Part shown: positions 52,147-52,162 of the stretch, piece after piece
Position numbering within the stretch: the first letter of the stretch is position 1
Layout: the number at the start of each line of letters is the position of its first letter
NCBI RefSeq assembly: GCF_005503695.1
Contig: NZ_SCMU01000021.1
Span: 1 to 52,162 of the forward strand
Direction of reading: 5' to 3'
Length of the DNA stretch: 52,162 nt
Origin: Sphingopyxis sp. 2PD
GTDB taxonomy: Bacteria; Pseudomonadota; Alphaproteobacteria; Sphingomonadales; Sphingomonadaceae
The notes under the pieces: generated by a model
Seen by the model: only the letters and a program-made list of their open reading frames with translations
What the model was told of the DNA's origin: nothing
Databases searched by the model: none
Translations under genes and position numbers: made by a program

Positions 52147-52162
52147 CGATCTCTCCCCCGGC
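52087..52162. repeat. Perfect 31-bp inverted repeat at the window end
   Basis: Arms 52087-52117 and 52132-52162 are exact reverse complements with a 14-base spacer; the right arm finishes exactly at the last base. A 76-bp fold-back inside coding sequence, ending at an edge, is most simply an assembly or sequencing chimera. It produces the premature stop of xseA. Confidence 0.9.

Overview
This 52 kb window is GC-rich chromosomal DNA from an alphaproteobacterium of the Sphingomonadales, most likely Sphingopyxis or a close relative. The support is the GC-biased third codon positions, the tyrosine-type DivL next to tsaE-amgK-murU-addB-addA-trxA, a long TonB-dependent receptor, and three families of intergenic palindromic repeats that I associate with sphingomonads. 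The genus is inferred from recalled similarity. I see no tRNA, rRNA, CRISPR array, insertion sequence or prophage.

Layout. 1-5.3 kb, minus strand: aldehyde dehydrogenase, secreted M20 peptidase, PQQ-type sugar dehydrogenase lipoprotein and a small lipoprotein. 5.4-6.3 kb: a tiny XRE regulator and a membrane protein behind two palindromic operator-like sites. 6.4-8.3 kb: glnB-glnA for nitrogen assimilation, with a sigma-54-like promoter. 8.4-10.6 kb: a lipoprotein quinohaemoprotein alcohol dehydrogenase. 10.8-22.3 kb: a minus-strand block transcribed divL, tsaE, amgK, murU, addB, addA, trxA, covering cell-cycle signalling, tRNA t6A, peptidoglycan recycling, double-strand-break repair and thiol redox. 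22.6-28.2 kb: a TonB-dependent receptor followed by two sulfotransferase-fold proteins. 28.3-29.7 kb: ahcY on the minus strand. 29.7-31.6 kb: regulatory palindromes, a TPR protein, a YbaY-like lipoprotein and an HNH endonuclease. 31.8-33.5 kb: gluQ, a HIG1-type membrane protein and a cobalamin adenosyltransferase. 33.8-36.1 kb: egtB-egtD for ergothioneine. 36.3-38.8 kb: 3-hydroxyacyl-CoA dehydrogenase, a secreted hypothetical protein and an epoxide hydrolase. 39-41.4 kb, minus strand: MliC-like and beta/gamma-crystallin-like envelope proteins and a nucleoside transporter. 41.5-45.6 kb: a tight plus-strand run of queuosine-precursor transporter, argB, yggT-like, folD, an NTF2-like lipoprotein and MarC. 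45.7-49.4 kb: OmpA-family lipoprotein, CorC-like transporter, a helix-turn-helix hypothetical and an HhH protein. 49.5-52.1 kb: divergent purD and xseA.

The strongest second-look items are the Tyr-for-His DivL orthologue, the receptor/sulfotransferase module, the paired operators of the small XRE system, the palindromes around ahcY and its divergent neighbour, the queuosine-salvage genes, a 35-bp tandem repeat built from the 3' end of purD, and a perfect 31-bp inverted repeat ending exactly at the window end. The last looks like an assembly fold-back that corrupts the 3' end of xseA.
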